Below are positions 41,593-51,777 of a stretch of DNA of 64,000 nucleotides, in pieces. Origin of the DNA: an uncultured Solirubrobacterales bacterium (GTDB lineage Bacteria > Actinomycetota > Thermoleophilia > Solirubrobacterales > 70-9); NCBI GenBank assembly GCA_903939845.1, contig CAJAIJ010000007.1, positions 1 to 64,000 on the forward strand. Reading direction: 5' to 3'. Under the pieces are notes generated by a model, which searched no databases, had not been told where the DNA came from, and was given only the letters and a program-made list of their open reading frames with translations. Position 1 is the first letter of the stretch. Each line of letters starts with the position of its first letter. A program made the position numbers and the translations under genes.

Positions 41593-42339
41593 CTACCGGA
41601 CGGTATTGATCGCCTGTCGGACCGTTGCGAGGTCGGGCGAGTCCTGGAGGACCTTGGTTCCGGACTGCCCGGCCACGACCATGGCTGGGGCGGCCCTCAG
41701 CCCCAGGTCGATCGCGACCTTGTCGTAGTCCTCGAGCCGCTGGGTCACCTCGCTGTCGGGCTCCAGGCCGGCTCTGTAGTCACGGCGCCAGATCGGGAGC
41801 TCCACTCGTTCGATCGCCTCGGCCAGCAACGCCAGGAACTCTTCGTCGATCCCGTCCTTCTCGGCGAGGTCGAGGTTCTGGGTCATCAACCAGGCGTAGT
41901 TCCAGCCGGCGTCCTGTGCGGCAGCGGCCTCGATCCCGAAGAAGCTCAGCTGGGTCGCGTTCCGGGTGAGGGACCGGTTGCGGAGCAGGAGTTTGACCTC
42001 TCCCTGCCGGGCTTCTTCATTGGCAAGCGGTGCCACCACCTCGACGAAGTCCTCTGCGGCCCCGACGCTCTGGACGTCGGTGAAGACCTGAATCTGGACG
42101 GGGGCATCCTCTTTTCCGAGCCGATCCCCGAGTTGCCTCACCCCGCCGAAGATCCGCTGGCCGTCGTTGACCCCGGAAATCCGGGTGTACTCGTCGCCCG
42201 GCTCCCTGGTCGAGATCCCGGCGATCGCGATCAGGAGCGCCCCGGCTCCGATTGCAAGCAGGATGATCACCCGCAGGCGCCCGGGCCGAATTCCGGCCGA
42301 AGTCCCGTTCGGGGATCCGTTCGATCCCTTCTTGCTCAT
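41593..42339 (-). CDS. Membrane-anchored DsbA-like protein lacking catalytic cysteines
   Basis: A 248 aa protein with a basic N-terminus, one membrane helix (LRVIILLAIGAGALLIAIAG) and an extracytoplasmic thioredoxin/DsbA-type domain. The strand VQIQVFTDVQS followed by a helix is where FSDFQCPYC normally sits, but no Cys is present (DVQSVGAAEDF). The cis-Pro strand (LRAAPAMVVAG) is kept. It is therefore unlikely to be an oxidoreductase and may bind peptides or act as a structural partner. Its ATG overlaps the stop of the 90-aa gene upstream (ATGA). Confidence 0.78.
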   Translation of the reverse strand: MSKKGSNGSPNGTSAGIRPGRLRVIILLAIGAGALLIAIAGISTREPGDEYTRISGVNDGQRIFGGVRQLGDRLGKEDAPVQIQVFTDVQSVGAAEDFVEVVAPLANEEARQGEVKLLLRNRSLTRNATQLSFFGIEAAAAQDAGWNYAWLMTQNLDLAEKDGIDEEFLALLAEAIERVELPIWRRDYRAGLEPDSEVTQRLEDYDKVAIDLGLRAAPAMVVAGQSGTKVLQDSPDLATVRQAINTVR

Positions 42340-42608
42340 CCCGCCACCGACTTGTAATAACGCACCGCCAGGCCGGTCAAGAGCGTCCGAAAGGCCTCCT
42401 CGATGTCTACCCCCTCCTCGCTGGACCAGGCCCTGAGTCCCCTCTCCTCGATCTCGATGCTGCGGGCGATCAACTCATCCACCAGCTCGGGGTTGGTATC
42501 GGAAAACCAGGCCCCCATCGAGTAGAGGTCTGTGTCCATCAGGGACTCGATGAACGAGTCGCCGGCTTCGGAGTCGGGTGCTGGTTCGGGCTCGGCCACT
42601 TTCGACAT
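42336..42608 (-). CDS. Small acidic hypothetical protein
   Basis: A 90 aa acidic protein (MSKVAEPEPAPDSEAG...) with a helix-rich body (DELIARSIEIEERGLRAW, EAFRTLLTGLAVRYYK). It is not recognised. The ORF track over-extends it upstream across the Nif3-like gene; ATG 42608 gives a protein coupled by ATGA overlap to the DsbA-like gene, so they may form a functional pair. Confidence 0.6.
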   Translation of the reverse strand: MSKVAEPEPAPDSEAGDSFIESLMDTDLYSMGAWFSDTNPELVDELIARSIEIEERGLRAWSSEEGVDIEEAFRTLLTGLAVRYYKSVAG

Positions 42609-42662
42609 CCTACGACCACCGGGACCCCGTCCGGCACCGTGGGAAACCCCGGGAGATCGCTG

Positions 42663-42668
42663 TATCGT
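42663..42668 (+). promoter_or_regulatory. -10 hexamer TATCGT, leaderless Nif3-like gene
   Basis: TATCGT lies exactly 6 nt before ATG 42675. Confidence 0.5.
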
Positions 42669-42674
42669 CACGTC

Positions 42675-43436
42675 ATGGCTTCGCGCGACGCGATCATCGC
42701 CTTCTGCGACGACCTCCTCGAAGTCTCCGCGTTCGGGGACTGGTGCCCCAACGGCCTCCAGGTTCCGGGGGCGGATGAGGTCGGGAAGGTCGCGACTGCG
42801 GTCTCGGCGCACCAGGCCTCGATCGAGGCCGCGATCGAGAGCGGTGCGGAGATGCTGATCACCCACCACGGGCTGTTCTGGGACTTCCACGAAAGGGCGC
42901 TGACGGAAGCGATGGCGTCGCGACTTCGGACCGCACTCATTGCCGACCTCTCCCTGGTCGGCTACCACCTGCCGCTGGACGCCCACCCCGGAATCGGGAA
43001 CAACGCGGTCCTCTGCACCGAGCTCGGTCTGAAACCGGCCCCGGAGAGGATGGGCGAGGCCAAGGGGAGTCGGGTCGGCGTCGTCGGCATCTCCGACCCC
43101 CCGATCCCGGCAGCGGAGCTGTTCGATCGGGTCCGAAAGGTGACGGACCGCGAGCCGCTGGTCTTCGATTCCGGCCCCTCTGAGGTGGCCAGAGTCGGGA
43201 TCGTGAGCGGCGCGGCGGCGTCCTCGATCCACGAGGCGATCGCCCTCGACCTCGATGCCTTCATCACCGGGGAGCCGGCCGAACATGTGATGGCCGACTC
43301 CACCGAAGGCCTAATACACTTCATCGCGGCCGGTCATTACGCGACCGAAGTGGGCGGCATCAAGAGTCTTGGTGAAGCGGTCGCGGGGGAGTTCGGGGTC
43401 GAAACTGAGTTTCTCGACATCCCGAATCCGATTTGA
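42675..43436 (+). CDS. Nif3-like dinuclear metal centre protein
   Basis: A 253 aa NIF3/YbgI family protein. Metal-binding His residues appear as MLITHHGLFWD, in GYHLPLDAHPGIGNN and in FIAAGHYATEVGGIKSL; DWCPNGLQVPG is the conserved N-terminal block. Members form hexameric rings with a two-metal site. In some bacteria they are linked to GTP cyclohydrolase-like or DNA-related roles, but the reaction is unproven. The ATG at 42675 is preferred over the ORF-track start (12 residues earlier). It is followed 40 nt later by the acyl-CoA ligase. Confidence 0.9.
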   Translation: MASRDAIIAFCDDLLEVSAFGDWCPNGLQVPGADEVGKVATAVSAHQASIEAAIESGAEMLITHHGLFWDFHERALTEAMASRLRTALIADLSLVGYHLPLDAHPGIGNNAVLCTELGLKPAPERMGEAKGSRVGVVGISDPPIPAAELFDRVRKVTDREPLVFDSGPSEVARVGIVSGAAASSIHEAIALDLDAFITGEPAEHVMADSTEGLIHFIAAGHYATEVGGIKSLGEAVAGEFGVETEFLDIPNPI

Positions 43437-43476
43437 GGCATGGAATCCAGAAGATCGACGGAAAGGGAAGACTGAA

Positions 43477-45255
43477 ATGAGTGAGACCACCGGCACGCTG
43501 GCAGGGCTTCTTTCGGCCGCAGCAGCCGACCACGGCACGGCAGACGCCTTCATGTGGAAGAACGGCGCCGGCTCCTGGGTAACGGCCTCTTATGCGGACG
43601 TTGATTCCAGGGTGGACGCGCTCGCGCTCGGCCTGATCGATCTCGGCCTCGAAGCCGGCGACAAGGTCGCGATCATCGGCAACACCCGCCCGGAGTGGAC
43701 GATCTCCGACCTGGCCGCGATGTCGGCCGGTGCGACCGTGGTGCCGATCTACCAGACCAACTCCCCCACGGAGTGTCATTACGTCCTCGAACACTCCGAA
43801 TCCCGCTTCGTGATCGTCGAGAACGAGGCACAGATGGACAAGATCCGTGAGATCCGGGACCGCCTGCCCAACCTCGAGCACGTGATCATCATGCTCGGCA
43901 CGACCGACGGCGCCACCTCGATGGACGAACTCGAGGCAAAGGGTGCCGGGATGGATCGGGCAGCCCTCGTGTCCAGGCGAGAGGCCGTGACGCCTGATGT
44001 TCTCTGCAAGATCGTCTACACGTCGGGAACGACCGGCCCGCCGAAGGGCTGCATGATCAGCCACGGGAACTACCGGTCGATGCTCGACATGGCCGATGAG
44101 GTCAGCATCCTCGGCACCGGCGAGAAGACCTACCTCTATCTCCCGCTGGCACATGTCTTCGCCCTGCTGCTCCAGTACGGCGTCCTGGACGTCGGCGGGT
44201 GTCTTGCCTACTGGGAGTGCGACCAGACCAAGATCGTCCCGAACCTCTCCGAGGTCAAGCCCGAGAACTTCCCCTCGGTGCCCCGGATCTTCGAGAAGGT
44301 CCATGACGCCGCCCGGGCCAGCGCGACCGAATCCGGAGGCCTGAAGGCGAAGATCTTCGACTGGGCGATCGGCGTAGGCGCCAAGTACGACGAGACCGTC
44401 AAGGCCGGCAGGAAGCCGGGGCTCCTGCTCGAGAAGAAGCACGGCCTGGCCGACAAGCTCGTGCTCTCCAAGGTCAGGGACATCTTCGGCGGGAACGTCA
44501 AGCTCGCCCTGACGGGCGCGGCCCCGATCGACCCCGAGATCATCCGCTTCTTCCACGCGGCCGGAGTGCCGGTGTACGAAGCCTGGGGGATGACCGAGAC
44601 CTCGACCGGTGGCTCCACCAACCTCCCCGGCGCCTCGAAGGTCGGCTCGGTCGGCCGTGCTCTCCCGGGTGTCGAGCTGAAGCTGTCCGACCAGGGCGAG
44701 CTCCTGGTCAAGGGTCCGAACGTCTTCAAGGGCTACTACAAGAACCAGGAAGCGACCGACGAGACGGTCCGGGACGGCTGGCTCCACACCGGTGACATCG
44801 CCACGATCGACGACGATGGCTACGTCAGCATCACCGGCCGGATCAAGGAGATCATCATCACGGCCGGCGGCAAGAACATCACTCCGGTCAACATCGAGGC
44901 CGAGATCAAGCGCCACCCGCTGGTTGCCCAGTGCGTCGTGATCGGTGATCGTCGTCCCTACCTGGTCGCCCTCGTCACGCTCGATCCCGAGGCCCTCTCG
45001 GCATACGCGGCGAAGAACCAGAAGCTCGACGAGATCGATGAGCTGTACATGGATCCCGCGATCAAGAAGTCGATCGACGACCATCTGGCCGAGGTCAACC
45101 AGAACCTCGCCCCGGTCCAGCAGGTCAAGAAGATCACGATCCTGCCGAAGGATCTGAGCCAGGAGGGCGGCGAGCTGACTCCGACTCTGAAGCTCAAGCG
45201 TCCGGTCATCGCCGAGAAGTACTCGGCCGAGATCGACGAGCTCTACGCGAAGTAG
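43477..45255 (+). CDS. fadD: Long-chain acyl-CoA synthetase (AMP-forming)
   Basis: A 592 aa adenylate-forming enzyme that activates fatty acids as acyl-CoA via acyl-AMP. The ATP loop is YTSGTTGPPKGCMISHGNY; YEAWGMTETST is the acyl-adenylate motif; GWLHTGDIATIDDDGYVSI and the final KIVITA-like IKEIIITAGGKNITP follow. The family form with this N-terminus is FadD15-like. GAAAGGGAAG precedes ATG 43477. Its product would feed the acyltransferases in the window (PlsC, WS/DGAT), a plausible but unproven link. The upstream gap holds no other gene. Confidence 0.95.
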   Translation: MSETTGTLAGLLSAAAADHGTADAFMWKNGAGSWVTASYADVDSRVDALALGLIDLGLEAGDKVAIIGNTRPEWTISDLAAMSAGATVVPIYQTNSPTECHYVLEHSESRFVIVENEAQMDKIREIRDRLPNLEHVIIMLGTTDGATSMDELEAKGAGMDRAALVSRREAVTPDVLCKIVYTSGTTGPPKGCMISHGNYRSMLDMADEVSILGTGEKTYLYLPLAHVFALLLQYGVLDVGGCLAYWECDQTKIVPNLSEVKPENFPSVPRIFEKVHDAARASATESGGLKAKIFDWAIGVGAKYDETVKAGRKPGLLLEKKHGLADKLVLSKVRDIFGGNVKLALTGAAPIDPEIIRFFHAAGVPVYEAWGMTETSTGGSTNLPGASKVGSVGRALPGVELKLSDQGELLVKGPNVFKGYYKNQEATDETVRDGWLHTGDIATIDDDGYVSITGRIKEIIITAGGKNITPVNIEAEIKRHPLVAQCVVIGDRRPYLVALVTLDPEALSAYAAKNQKLDEIDELYMDPAIKKSIDDHLAEVNQNLAPVQQVKKITILPKDLSQEGGELTPTLKLKRPVIAEKYSAEIDELYAK

Positions 45256-45269
45256 GAGTCAGGCCGAAC

Positions 45270-45293
45270 GGCGCGTCCCGCAAGGGGCGCGCC
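45270..45293 (+). terminator. GC-rich hairpin between acyl-CoA synthetase and patatin genes
   Basis: GGCGCGTCCC-GCAA-GGGGCGCGCC, 10 bp with one G-T pair and a GCAA loop, between two convergent genes. It may terminate both; a U-tract is lacking. Confidence 0.45.
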
Positions 45294-45296
45294 CGG

Positions 45297-46589
45297 TCAG
45301 CCCCGCCCCGAGCCTGCCCGGCCGGTCTCGTCGCCGCTTGCGGCGCCGGTCTGCCTGAGCAGGGAGCCCGTGGTCTGGTCGAAGATCCGGCGCCAGACAG
45401 AGGCCTCGGAGGCCTCCTGTTCCTTGACCTTCCTGACCACTTTGCGCAGCCGGGTGGCCGAGATTTCGAGACCGTGCTTCTCCGTGATCGCCTTGAACTC
45501 GTCGTAGTCCTTCGCGAGGCGAGCCGTGATCGACTCGAAGCCGTGGCCCGCGATCTCGAGCCGTCGTGAGTAATCCATGATCGAGGTGCCGAACATCAAC
45601 TCGTCGTCGAGTTCGGGCTCGATCAGGAGGATGTCCACGCCGGGATACTTCTCCTTCCAGACCTCGACCGCCCTGTGGAGCCGGTTGTGGAGCAGCAGCC
45701 TGAAGGTCTGATTGCCGATCGCCGGCAGGCCCATGTCGGCAATCCGTCTGACCCGGTTGCCGGCCACCGTCTCGATTCCTCCGGCCCGATCCCCGATGTA
45801 GGGGACCAGGGGGTTGACCACGACGATGAACTCGGCGCCCCGCTCTACGGCTACGTCGACGTTGGTGGTCGAGTGGATCCCGCCATCGATCAGCGAACGG
45901 CCATTGACCTCGACCGGCTCGTAGACCATCGGCAGGGCGGTCGAGCACTCGACCGCCTTCGAGACCGGAACGTCGGCCCACTCGGTCCCCTCTTCCCCGA
46001 GAACGATCCTCTCGCCGGAGTCGAGGTCGGTCGCGGTGATGAACAGGTCCTTCTCGACCGCCCGGAAGTCATCGGTGATTCCCTGGGTGGCGAGTGCCTC
46101 CTTCACATAGGCCCCTATCCCTTCGTTCGAGTAGAGACCGTTCGGGAGGTGCTCGGCAAGGCCCCAGCCGACATCGATCACCGAAATGTCACGGAATCTC
46201 GGAAGCATGCTCCGAGCCATCCCGGCAACGTGGAAGGGAAGCGAGACGGTTCGCCGTGCGAACTCGGTCAGGCTGGGCTTGAGCATCGTGTCCTGTGTCA
46301 TCCGATCGATCGGGGCGTCCTCGTCGTCGGTCAGGACGCGCATCATCTCGTCCGGAGTCACGCCGGCCGCCAGCATCGAGCCGACGAACGATCCGGCGCT
46401 GGTCCCGACGAACATGTCGAAGTCGTTCACTCCGGCATTGACCGCCAGCAGGTCGAGTGCCCTCAACGCTCCGATCTCGTAGACCCCGCCGGTGAACCCG
46501 CCGCCGCCGAGCACGAGTGCCGTCTTGGACGGCCTCTTCGCCTGCTTCGACCTCCTGCCCTTGCGGTCGATGTCGACTACTTTCCCCAT
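45297..46589 (-). CDS. Patatin-like phospholipase
   Basis: A 430 aa patatin-fold serine hydrolase without signal peptide. Oxyanion loop LGGGGFTGGVYEIGAL, catalytic Ser in FVGTSAGSFVGS, and catalytic Asp in LIDGGIHSTTNVD are intact. It has no cNMP-binding domain, unlike the patatin at 33.8 kb. It probably hydrolyses acyl ester bonds of lipids. The C-terminal ~60 residues are basic and may be disordered. Divergent from the D,D-carboxypeptidase gene, with repeated ACTCCCG elements between. Confidence 0.87.
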   Translation of the reverse strand: MGKVVDIDRKGRRSKQAKRPSKTALVLGGGGFTGGVYEIGALRALDLLAVNAGVNDFDMFVGTSAGSFVGSMLAAGVTPDEMMRVLTDDEDAPIDRMTQDTMLKPSLTEFARRTVSLPFHVAGMARSMLPRFRDISVIDVGWGLAEHLPNGLYSNEGIGAYVKEALATQGITDDFRAVEKDLFITATDLDSGERIVLGEEGTEWADVPVSKAVECSTALPMVYEPVEVNGRSLIDGGIHSTTNVDVAVERGAEFIVVVNPLVPYIGDRAGGIETVAGNRVRRIADMGLPAIGNQTFRLLLHNRLHRAVEVWKEKYPGVDILLIEPELDDELMFGTSIMDYSRRLEIAGHGFESITARLAKDYDEFKAITEKHGLEISATRLRKVVRKVKEQEASEASVWRRIFDQTTGSLLRQTGAASGDETGRAGSGRG

Positions 46590-46666
46590 GTGTCAAGTAT
46601 GGCACCGGCCGATGACGGGGCAGCCCGATAAAACCTGCTCCCGGGTGCGAAATCGACGGTGGGGAT

Positions 46667-46717
46667 ACTCCCGAAGGCGGGGAAAGGGGAGATTCCGGAA
46701 CTCCCGCTACCGGGAGT
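46667..46717. promoter_or_regulatory. Three ACTCCCG elements, two forming an inverted repeat
   Basis: ACTCCCG occurs at 46667 and 46700, and its complement CGGGAGT at 46711, the latter two forming a 7-bp inverted repeat with a 4-nt spacer. They lie between the divergent patatin and carboxypeptidase genes. This suggests a repressor or activator site; no regulator is known. Confidence 0.35.
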
Positions 46718-46733
46718 ACGGGCCGATGACAGG

Positions 46734-46739
46734 TAGCGT
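46734..46739 (+). promoter_or_regulatory. -10 hexamer TAGCGT for D-alanyl-D-alanine carboxypeptidase gene
   Basis: TAGCGT lies 8 nt before ATG 46748, immediately downstream of the inverted repeat, so a protein bound there would block transcription start. Confidence 0.4.
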
Positions 46740-46747
46740 GTATCGGG

Positions 46748-48085
46748 ATGGCAGGCAGGCTCAGGCATCTTCCCCTCATCGCCGTCCTGGTCTGGCTCCA
46801 GGCGGCCCAGGGTGCCGCGGCGTCCCCTCCCGTACCGCTCCCGAACCCGGACTCCCCCGCCTTCACGCCGGTCGTCGGGCCTCCCGGTCCGGCCGTCCGT
46901 GCGGTCGGACCGACTTCAGATTCCTGCCAGCGGATGCGCAAGCAGGTTCGTACCGGGAACTCACGTCCTGCCCTGATGGTGAGGGATCTCGCGACCGGAA
47001 AGCGGATCTGCTCCCTGAACCCGAAGGCGACCCGATCGCTCGCCTCGAACACCAAGCTGTTCACGACCTCTACCGCCTTCGGCCGACTCGGCAAGGAACA
47101 CCGGATGAGGACCAGACTCCTCGCTGACGCCCCGATCGGGCCCGATGGCGTACTCGACGGCAACCTGTTCCTGAAAGGTGGAGGGGACCCCAGCCTCGGG
47201 GTCGAGTCCTTCCTCGGCGTCTACTTCGGCGGTGGTGGGACCGACATAGCCGATCTCGCGATCAAGGCCAGGAAGGCCGGCCTGAAGGAGGTCACCGGTC
47301 GTCTCTATGCGGACGAGTCGGTGTTCGACTCGCTCCGGGGGGTGGCCGACTCCGGTTTTGCCACGAGCCCTTACATCGGACCGCTCTCGGGCCTTTCGAT
47401 CAACACCGGCTACACCAGCTCGAAGCTCTCCTCCTTCAGCGGGAACCCGGCCCGACTGGCCGCGCGAAGCCTGGTTCGGGAGCTGCGCAGCCGTAGCGTC
47501 GCGATCCGACCGGAGATCGCACTGAGGAAGGCTCCGCGATCGATCCGCTCCAGGGTGGTGGCCGAGCTGAAGTCGCCCGGGACCTTCTGGATGTCGCGGA
47601 TCACCAACGTCTACTCGAACAACTTCTTCGCCGAGATGATGCTCAAGGCGATCGGAGCCCACGTCTCAGGCAAGGGGAGCACCTCTGGCGGAGCCGACGT
47701 GGTTCGGGCCTACTCGGCCTCACTGGGCTCCAAGGTATCGCCCGTCGACGGCTCCGGCCTCACGGTCTCGAACCGATCGACCGCGGAAGAGGTGGTCGAC
47801 CTGTTGTCCGGGATCCGGAGGAAGCCCTGGTACGGCTCCTTCAGGGCCTCCCTGCCTCTGGCCGGCCGGGAAGGGACCGTCGCCGGACGTATGCGTGGCA
47901 GCACGGCCGAGGGCAGGTGCAGGCTGAAGACCGGAACGCTCACCGGTGTCAGCGCGCTCTCGGGCTACTGTCGGACCCGCTCCGGCAGGCAGCTGGCATT
48001 CTCGGTCCTGATGAACGGGGTCTCCGACACCTACGCCGCCCGGGCGGCCCAGGACCGGATTGCGGCGATCGTGGCCGGACCCTGA
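46748..48085 (+). CDS. dacB: D-alanyl-D-alanine carboxypeptidase/endopeptidase (PBP4/S13 family)
   Basis: A 445 aa exported penicillin-binding protein. After a signal peptide (LIAVLVWLQAAQGAAA) and a Pro-rich linker, the three active-site motifs appear: SNTK (SxxK, in SLASNTKLFTTS), YSNNFFAEMML (SxN) and LKTGTLTGVSALSGY (KTG). It removes or cuts terminal D-Ala of peptidoglycan peptides outside the membrane. S13-type length. Convergent with ligA, 19 nt between stops. Confidence 0.93.
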   Translation: MAGRLRHLPLIAVLVWLQAAQGAAASPPVPLPNPDSPAFTPVVGPPGPAVRAVGPTSDSCQRMRKQVRTGNSRPALMVRDLATGKRICSLNPKATRSLASNTKLFTTSTAFGRLGKEHRMRTRLLADAPIGPDGVLDGNLFLKGGGDPSLGVESFLGVYFGGGGTDIADLAIKARKAGLKEVTGRLYADESVFDSLRGVADSGFATSPYIGPLSGLSINTGYTSSKLSSFSGNPARLAARSLVRELRSRSVAIRPEIALRKAPRSIRSRVVAELKSPGTFWMSRITNVYSNNFFAEMMLKAIGAHVSGKGSTSGGADVVRAYSASLGSKVSPVDGSGLTVSNRSTAEEVVDLLSGIRRKPWYGSFRASLPLAGREGTVAGRMRGSTAEGRCRLKTGTLTGVSALSGYCRTRSGRQLAFSVLMNGVSDTYAARAAQDRIAAIVAGP

Positions 48086-48104
48086 CGAGACTCCCGCCCC
48101 TCGG

Positions 48105-50141
<2,037 letters not shown>

Positions 50142-50954
50142 CTACCCGACCGAGGCCCGCAATACCCGCTCGAAGTCGCGCTGCCTGAGGCCGTCGAGGC
50201 TGCCGTGATGAGTCAGGTCGAGGTGTAGCGGCGTCACCGAGATCCTCGATCGCGCGATCGATCCGACGTCGGTTCCTTCCTCGTCGTCGAGGCCGGGTTC
50301 GTAGCCGTAGATCCGGTATTGCCGCCGACCGGAACCGGGGTCGCCACCATCGACCAGCTCGAGCTCGTCCCGGTAGAGCCGTCTGCCGAGCCGGGTCACG
50401 TCGACCCCCTCGGGGGTCCCACCAGGGACGTTGATGTTCAGCAGGGTGCCCTCCGGCAGGGGGTGATCGATGATCTCGCGGACCGTTGCGGCCGTGAACC
50501 GGGCTCCGACATCGAAGTCGTAGGCCCGCTGTGGCCGATAGTCCATCTCGAGTTCGATCGACTGCTGAGAGACGGCCACGGCAGGCAGCCCCAGGACGAC
50601 ACCCTCCAGGGCGGCAGCGACCGTGCCAGAGTAGGTGACATCGTCGCCGAGGTTCAGTCCGTGGTTGATGCCCGACACGATCAGGTCCGGTCTCTCCCCC
50701 AGCAGGCCTACGTCTGCGAACCGGACGCAGTCGACCGGCGTCCCGTCGGTCGCGTGGCCGAGCTCACCGTCGTCGAACCTGATCTCCTCGACCGTGAGCG
50801 GGGAGCGGGTGGTGATGCTCCGGGCGGAGGCACTCCGGTTCGAGTCCGGTGCGATCAGATCGACCCGAACCCCCTCGATCTTTCGAAGCTCACGCCTCAG
50901 GGCCTGTATTCCCTGGGCACCTATGCCGTCGTCATTGGTAAGGAGGATTCTCAC
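50142..50954 (-). CDS. surE: 5'/3'-nucleotidase SurE
   Basis: A 270 aa SurE-family metal-dependent phosphatase for nucleoside monophosphates. N-terminal LLTNDDGIGAQGIQAL holds the metal-binding Asp-Asp, and SGINHGLNLGDDVTYSGTVA is the second conserved block. It forms a probable surE-ligA unit, with ligA 3 nt downstream. Confidence 0.95.
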   Translation of the reverse strand: MRILLTNDDGIGAQGIQALRRELRKIEGVRVDLIAPDSNRSASARSITTRSPLTVEEIRFDDGELGHATDGTPVDCVRFADVGLLGERPDLIVSGINHGLNLGDDVTYSGTVAAALEGVVLGLPAVAVSQQSIELEMDYRPQRAYDFDVGARFTAATVREIIDHPLPEGTLLNINVPGGTPEGVDVTRLGRRLYRDELELVDGGDPGSGRRQYRIYGYEPGLDDEEGTDVGSIARSRISVTPLHLDLTHHGSLDGLRQRDFERVLRASVG

Positions 50955-50984
50955 CGGTCAAGGATATGGCAGAGAGCGGGCGTC

Positions 50985-51767
50985 TCAGGAAGGCGGTCGG
51001 TAGCCGACCTCGACCAGATACAGCCCCTCGGGTGGGGCCGTCTGACCGGCATCGCTGCGGTCGGCTCCGTCGAGCAGTCGCCGGAAGTCCTCGATGTTCC
51101 TGCTCCCGTCTGCAACCTCGACCATCGTGCCGACCAGAATCCGGACCATGTTGCGCATGAAGCTGTCGGCCGTAATCCAGAACTGGAGGAAATCGGCCCC
51201 CGCCGGTCGATCGCCGTCCGGCCGGAAGAACGTCCCTTCGTCCCGCCAGGAGGCAGCCTCGACCACACGCTCGAACCTGCGGTGGTAGGTATCGGTCGGG
51301 GTGAAGGCCGTGAAGTCGTGCTCCCCGATCAGGCACCGGGCCGCCTCTTCGAGCAGCGCCCGATCGAGGTCTCTGGTCACTGACCACGCGCGACCGCGGG
51401 CGAGGGGACTCGGGGGCCGAGCGGCATTGACCCGGTAGCAGTAGGTCCTGCTGATCGCGTCGCGACGGGCATCGAACCCTCCCGGGGCCGGCTCGACCGC
51501 GAGGATCGCAATCTCGGGCGGAGTCAGTCCGTTCAGACTGCGGACGATGTCGGGTGGCATCTCGCCCCCGAAATCGAAACTCGCCACCTGCCGGAGGGCG
51601 TGGACTCCACCATCGGTTCGTCCGGCCACGGTCAGGACGATCGGATCCGGGCCGAGCACGACCCCGAGAGCGTGTTCGATCTCGCCCTGAACGGTGCGCT
51701 GGTCATCCTGGCGGGCCCAGCCCTTGAACGGGCCACCGTCGTAGGCGATGGTCAGTCTGAAGTCCAT
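50985..51767 (-). CDS. truA: tRNA pseudouridine(38-40) synthase TruA
   Basis: A 260 aa TruA that modifies U38-40 in the tRNA anticodon arm. The catalytic Asp is in VAGRTDGGVHALRQV; the N-terminus IAYDGGPFKGWARQDDQRTV is standard. It is downstream of the rplQ end of the ribosomal cluster, from which it is separated here by a glycosyltransferase gene, and 30 nt before surE. Confidence 0.95.
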   Translation of the reverse strand: MDFRLTIAYDGGPFKGWARQDDQRTVQGEIEHALGVVLGPDPIVLTVAGRTDGGVHALRQVASFDFGGEMPPDIVRSLNGLTPPEIAILAVEPAPGGFDARRDAISRTYCYRVNAARPPSPLARGRAWSVTRDLDRALLEEAARCLIGEHDFTAFTPTDTYHRRFERVVEAASWRDEGTFFRPDGDRPAGADFLQFWITADSFMRNMVRILVGTMVEVADGSRNIEDFRRLLDGADRSDAGQTAPPEGLYLVEVGYRPPS

Positions 51768-51777
51768 CCCGCAGAGT

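Noticed and set aside
43360-45084. 574-aa minus-strand ORF opposite the acyl-CoA synthetase gene
   Set aside because: Complementary-frame shadow of a well-conserved enzyme; Asp/Val/Arg-rich with no known motif.
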